Shown: positions 61,770-64,000 of the stretch, in pieces
How positions within the stretch are numbered: position 1 is the stretch's first letter
Layout of the letters: each line of letters opens with the position of its first letter
NCBI RefSeq assembly: GCF_003217095.1
Contig: NZ_QJSR01000001.1
Coordinates: forward strand, 1,588,009 to 1,652,008
Length of the DNA: 64,000 bases
From: Rhizobium sp. PP-CC-3A-592
GTDB taxonomy: Bacteria; Pseudomonadota; Alphaproteobacteria; Rhizobiales; Rhizobiaceae
Reading direction: 5' to 3'
Translations under genes and position numbers: made by a program
The notes under the pieces: generated by a model
What the model saw: only the letters and a program-made list of their open reading frames with translations
Told to the model about the DNA's origin: nothing
Database searches by the model: none

Positions 61770-63995
61770 ATGATGGCGAGCGAGGCTCGTTTTTCTCTTG
61801 GGGGTGTTGAGAGCGTGCCGGCATTCATGCAATTTGGCCGCACTGTTCTGTGTTGCGTCCTTGTTGGTCTCGTCGGGGGTTTTCTCACCGGATGCCAGAC
61901 CAGCGACGGCGATGGCGAATCCGCATTTGCGGGCGGCGTCTTCAGCGATCTCCAGGCGCGCAATACGCGCGAGCATCCCGACCCGACCTCGACATCTCCC
62001 GCACGACGCACCGGCAGCACGCAGACCTTCGGTCCGGACAGGGGGCTGACGCCCGTCGGTTCCTCGGATGCGGGCTCTGCCGGACAATATACGTTGAATT
62101 TCGACCGGACCGACATCAAGGACGTGGCCCGCGCGATCCTCAACGACGCGCTGCATCTCAACTATTCGATCAGCGGCGAACTGTCCGGCCCGGTCACACT
62201 GTCGTCCGCCCGGCCCGTCACGCGCGAGCAGCTTCTGGCGACGCTCGAAACGTCGCTCTCCTCCTTCGGCTTCTCGCTCATCCGCTCGGGCAGCGAATAC
62301 CGCATTGCCGCCAGCGGGCTGTCCGGCGGCACGGTTGATTTCGGCAACCGCACGCGGGCCGGTTTCGGCGTCTCGGTCATCCCCCTCAGCTTCGTGTCTG
62401 CCTCCACGATGATGGAGCTTCTCTCGGGCTTCGTCGCCGAGGCCGACGGGTTGCGGGTCAACGCTGCCGGCAACAGCATCATCGTGCGCGGCTCGGGCCC
62501 GCAACGCGCAGAAGTCGCTGAAGCCGTGATCTCGTTCGACTCCGATTTCATGCAGAACCAGTCCGTGTCGATCTTCCGCCTCGCCGAAGCGCGGCCGGAG
62601 CAGATCGTTCCGGAACTGGAGCGCATCTTCAACAGCCAGGGACAGAGCGGCGCCATCCAGTTTCGCGCGGTCAACCGGCTGAAGGGGGTCATGGCGATCT
62701 CGCGCAATGCCGGGCTCCTGAAACGCGCGGAAAGCTGGGTCCGGCGGCTCGACCAGCAGGATGGACAATCCGGCCAGAACGTCGTCGTCTACAAGGCGCG
62801 CTACCGCAAGGCCGCCGAACTTGCGGCCGTCATGAACAATCTCTTCGGCGGATCGAGCGGCGCCGTTTCGTCCCCGACCCAGCAGCCCATGCCGACGCAG
62901 CCGGCGGAAGAGCCCTCGGGGTCCGGCAATCCGGCCATGTCGGAAACCGAGGGATCGGGCTTGGCAACCCAGGCCAATGCCCGCATCGCCTCGGCCTTCG
63001 CCACGACATCGGACGAGAACACCGGCTCGGCGATGAGCGGCGTGCCCAATGTCGTCGATCTCACCTCGGGCGCCCAGGAAACACAGGCGCCGATCCGCAT
63101 CAGTGCCGATCCATCCAACAATTCGGTCGTCATCTATGGCGATTCCGAGCGGGCCGACCAGATCATCCAGACGTTGAAGCGCCTCGACGCAACCCCGGTG
63201 CAGGTCGCCATCAACGTGACGATCGCCGAGGTGCGGCTGACGAAGGAGCTGAAATACGGCGTCCAGTATTTCATCAACAGCAAGAACCTAGGTCTCGGCA
63301 CCAATAACGGCTCCGTCAGCCTCGTCGATCAGGCGAGCGGCGTCCTGAAGCGGCAGATCCCGGGCCTCAATTTCGTGATCGGCGCCAATGCCGATCCCGA
63401 TGTCATCATCTCCGCGCTCGATGTCATCGGCGACGTCGAGGTGCTGTCGTCGCCCTCGCTTGTGGTGCTGGAAAACCAGACGGCGACGCTGCAGGTCGGC
63501 GACGAAGTGCCCATCACGACGCGCCAGTCGCAGAGCCTCGAAAACGCGGTCGCGCCCGTGATCAACCAGGTCGAGTTCAAGAACACCGGCATCATCCTCA
63601 ACGTCACGCCGCGCATCAGCCAGAACGATGCGGTGACAATGCAGATCGAGCAGGAAATCTCAAATGTTTCGAGCGGCGCCAACACACTGACGCCGACGAT
63701 TTCCAAGCGGCGCATCGAGAGCCAGATTTCTGTCAACGACCAGCAGACCGTGCTGCTCGGCGGCCTGATCAGCACCGGCACGAACAACGGCAAGAGCGGC
63801 ATTCCCGGCGCCAACCGTATGCCCGGCATCGGCGGACTTTTCGGCCAGACCCAGAAGAGCGCCAACCGCACCGAACTGATCGTCCTCATCCGCCCCGTCA
63901 TCATCCGCGATGCGCAGGATGCCGCCAATGTGGCGGAAAGCCTGCGCGCGCAGATGTCCGTCATCGGCGGGCGCGGCGGCGGGCGCATGAAATGA
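61770..63995 (+). CDS. gspD: Type II secretion secretin GspD
   Basis: A 741-residue outer-membrane secretin. A signal sequence with lipobox FLTGC (Cys near residue 42) suggests lipid anchoring; N0 (about residues 104-185, YTLNFDRTDIKDVARAILND) and N1-N3 domains (GFGVSVIPLSFVSASTMMEL) follow, a Ser/Pro/Gln-rich insertion near residues 362-410, and the secretin core with LLGGLISTGTNNGKSGIPG and TELIVLIRPVIIRD near the end. ATG 61773 is an alternative start; GAGGTGAC lies ahead of both. It is transcribed away from the ferritin-like gene, and its stop overlaps the next gene's start. Confidence 0.93.
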   Translation: MMASEARFSLGGVESVPAFMQFGRTVLCCVLVGLVGGFLTGCQTSDGDGESAFAGGVFSDLQARNTREHPDPTSTSPARRTGSTQTFGPDRGLTPVGSSDAGSAGQYTLNFDRTDIKDVARAILNDALHLNYSISGELSGPVTLSSARPVTREQLLATLETSLSSFGFSLIRSGSEYRIAASGLSGGTVDFGNRTRAGFGVSVIPLSFVSASTMMELLSGFVAEADGLRVNAAGNSIIVRGSGPQRAEVAEAVISFDSDFMQNQSVSIFRLAEARPEQIVPELERIFNSQGQSGAIQFRAVNRLKGVMAISRNAGLLKRAESWVRRLDQQDGQSGQNVVVYKARYRKAAELAAVMNNLFGGSSGAVSSPTQQPMPTQPAEEPSGSGNPAMSETEGSGLATQANARIASAFATTSDENTGSAMSGVPNVVDLTSGAQETQAPIRISADPSNNSVVIYGDSERADQIIQTLKRLDATPVQVAINVTIAEVRLTKELKYGVQYFINSKNLGLGTNNGSVSLVDQASGVLKRQIPGLNFVIGANADPDVIISALDVIGDVEVLSSPSLVVLENQTATLQVGDEVPITTRQSQSLENAVAPVINQVEFKNTGIILNVTPRISQNDAVTMQIEQEISNVSSGANTLTPTISKRRIESQISVNDQQTVLLGGLISTGTNNGKSGIPGANRMPGIGGLFGQTQKSANRTELIVLIRPVIIRDAQDAANVAESLRAQMSVIGGRGGGRMK

Positions 63996-64000
63996 GCCGC
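63992..64000 (+). CDS. Start of a further gene behind gspD (partial)
   Basis: Three codons are visible (ATG AGC CGC) before the right edge. The ATG overlaps the gspD stop as ATGA, which suggests translational coupling and a further secretion gene. GspF or a pseudopilin gene is likely from context, but the protein cannot be seen. Confidence 0.35.

Noticed and set aside
1-64000. CRISPR arrays, insertion sequences, prophage genes
   Set aside because: No regular repeat-spacer array, no transposase or integrase-like frame and no terminal inverted repeats were seen.

Overview
The window is about 64 kb of GC-rich chromosomal DNA from an alphaproteobacterium, most likely a member of the Rhizobiaceae (Rhizobium/Agrobacterium/Ensifer/Shinella-like; the genus cannot be fixed from the sequence alone). 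The grounds are the rhizobial-type Flp pilus cluster, the rhamnose locus rhaDI / rhaRSTPQUK in the order known from Rhizobium leguminosarum, the deo/cdd cluster with a BMP-type nucleoside ABC transporter, the E/H-ligand manganese catalase, and uniformly high-GC codon use. There are no phage genes, insertion sequences or CRISPR arrays; one tRNA gene (Ser, GGA) is present.

Layout. 1-5.8 kb: Flp/Tad pilus genes, pilA-cpaA-cpaB-cpaC-cpaD leftward (cpaD cut by the window edge) and a rightward group with a free-standing secretin N-domain protein and two TadE-like pseudopilins. 5.9-17.2 kb: nucleoside salvage, with deoB-add-upp rightward, an aspartic protease, then deoA-deoC-cdd and a nucleoside ABC transporter leftward; the binding-protein gene is split off from the rest by an inverted slyX. 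17.4-28.0 kb: metal acquisition and redox genes (TonB-dependent siderophore receptor, AraC regulator, msrA, tRNA-Ser, Mn catalase, a FecB/FecCD/FecE-type ABC transporter and a divergent methyltransferase). 28.1-30.8 kb: cyclic-di-GMP enzymes (GGDEF, EAL) with small proteins between and beside them. 30.8-41.8 kb: the complete L-rhamnose uptake and catabolism locus. 41.8-51.6 kb: cysK, a LysE exporter, then an amino-sugar/cell-wall-sugar locus (murQ, BadF-type kinase, GntR regulator, SIS isomerase, nagA, cutC, ROK kinase, amidase). 51.8-56.3 kb: a CysZ/EI24-type membrane protein, an HD-GYP protein, ureidoglycine aminohydrolase and nhaA. 56.3-64 kb: a type II secretion cluster split around a Tat-exported ferritin-like protein (gspC-like, gspM, gspL, gspE leftward; gspD rightward and running off the right edge into another gene).

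How the parts work together. The deo/cdd/add/upp genes plus the BMP transporter form one route for importing nucleosides and turning them into bases and pentose phosphates. The rha genes import L-rhamnose (RhaSTPQ), interconvert its anomers (RhaU), isomerise and phosphorylate it (RhaI, RhaK) and cleave and oxidise the product (RhaD), under DeoR-type RhaR. The amino-sugar genes phosphorylate, deacetylate and isomerise GlcNAc/MurNAc-derived sugars but have no transporter here. The siderophore receptor and the ABC transporter about 5 kb away could be the two membrane stages of one metal route, which is inference.

Non-coding signals that stand out are a full TTAA-N7-TTAA CtrA-type site ahead of cpaB, a strong pilA terminator, an inverted repeat between rhaD and rhaR, the same 8-mer TTGGTATT placed ahead of both divergent amino-sugar genes, an inverted repeat between the siderophore-binding protein and the methyltransferase, a hairpin over the ribosome-binding site of the EAL gene, and two near-perfect palindromes in otherwise empty gaps. 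No wholly unknown multi-gene system is evident; the best candidates for undescribed biology are the split secretion cluster with its ferritin-like cargo candidate and the siderophore ABC transporter with its methyltransferase.
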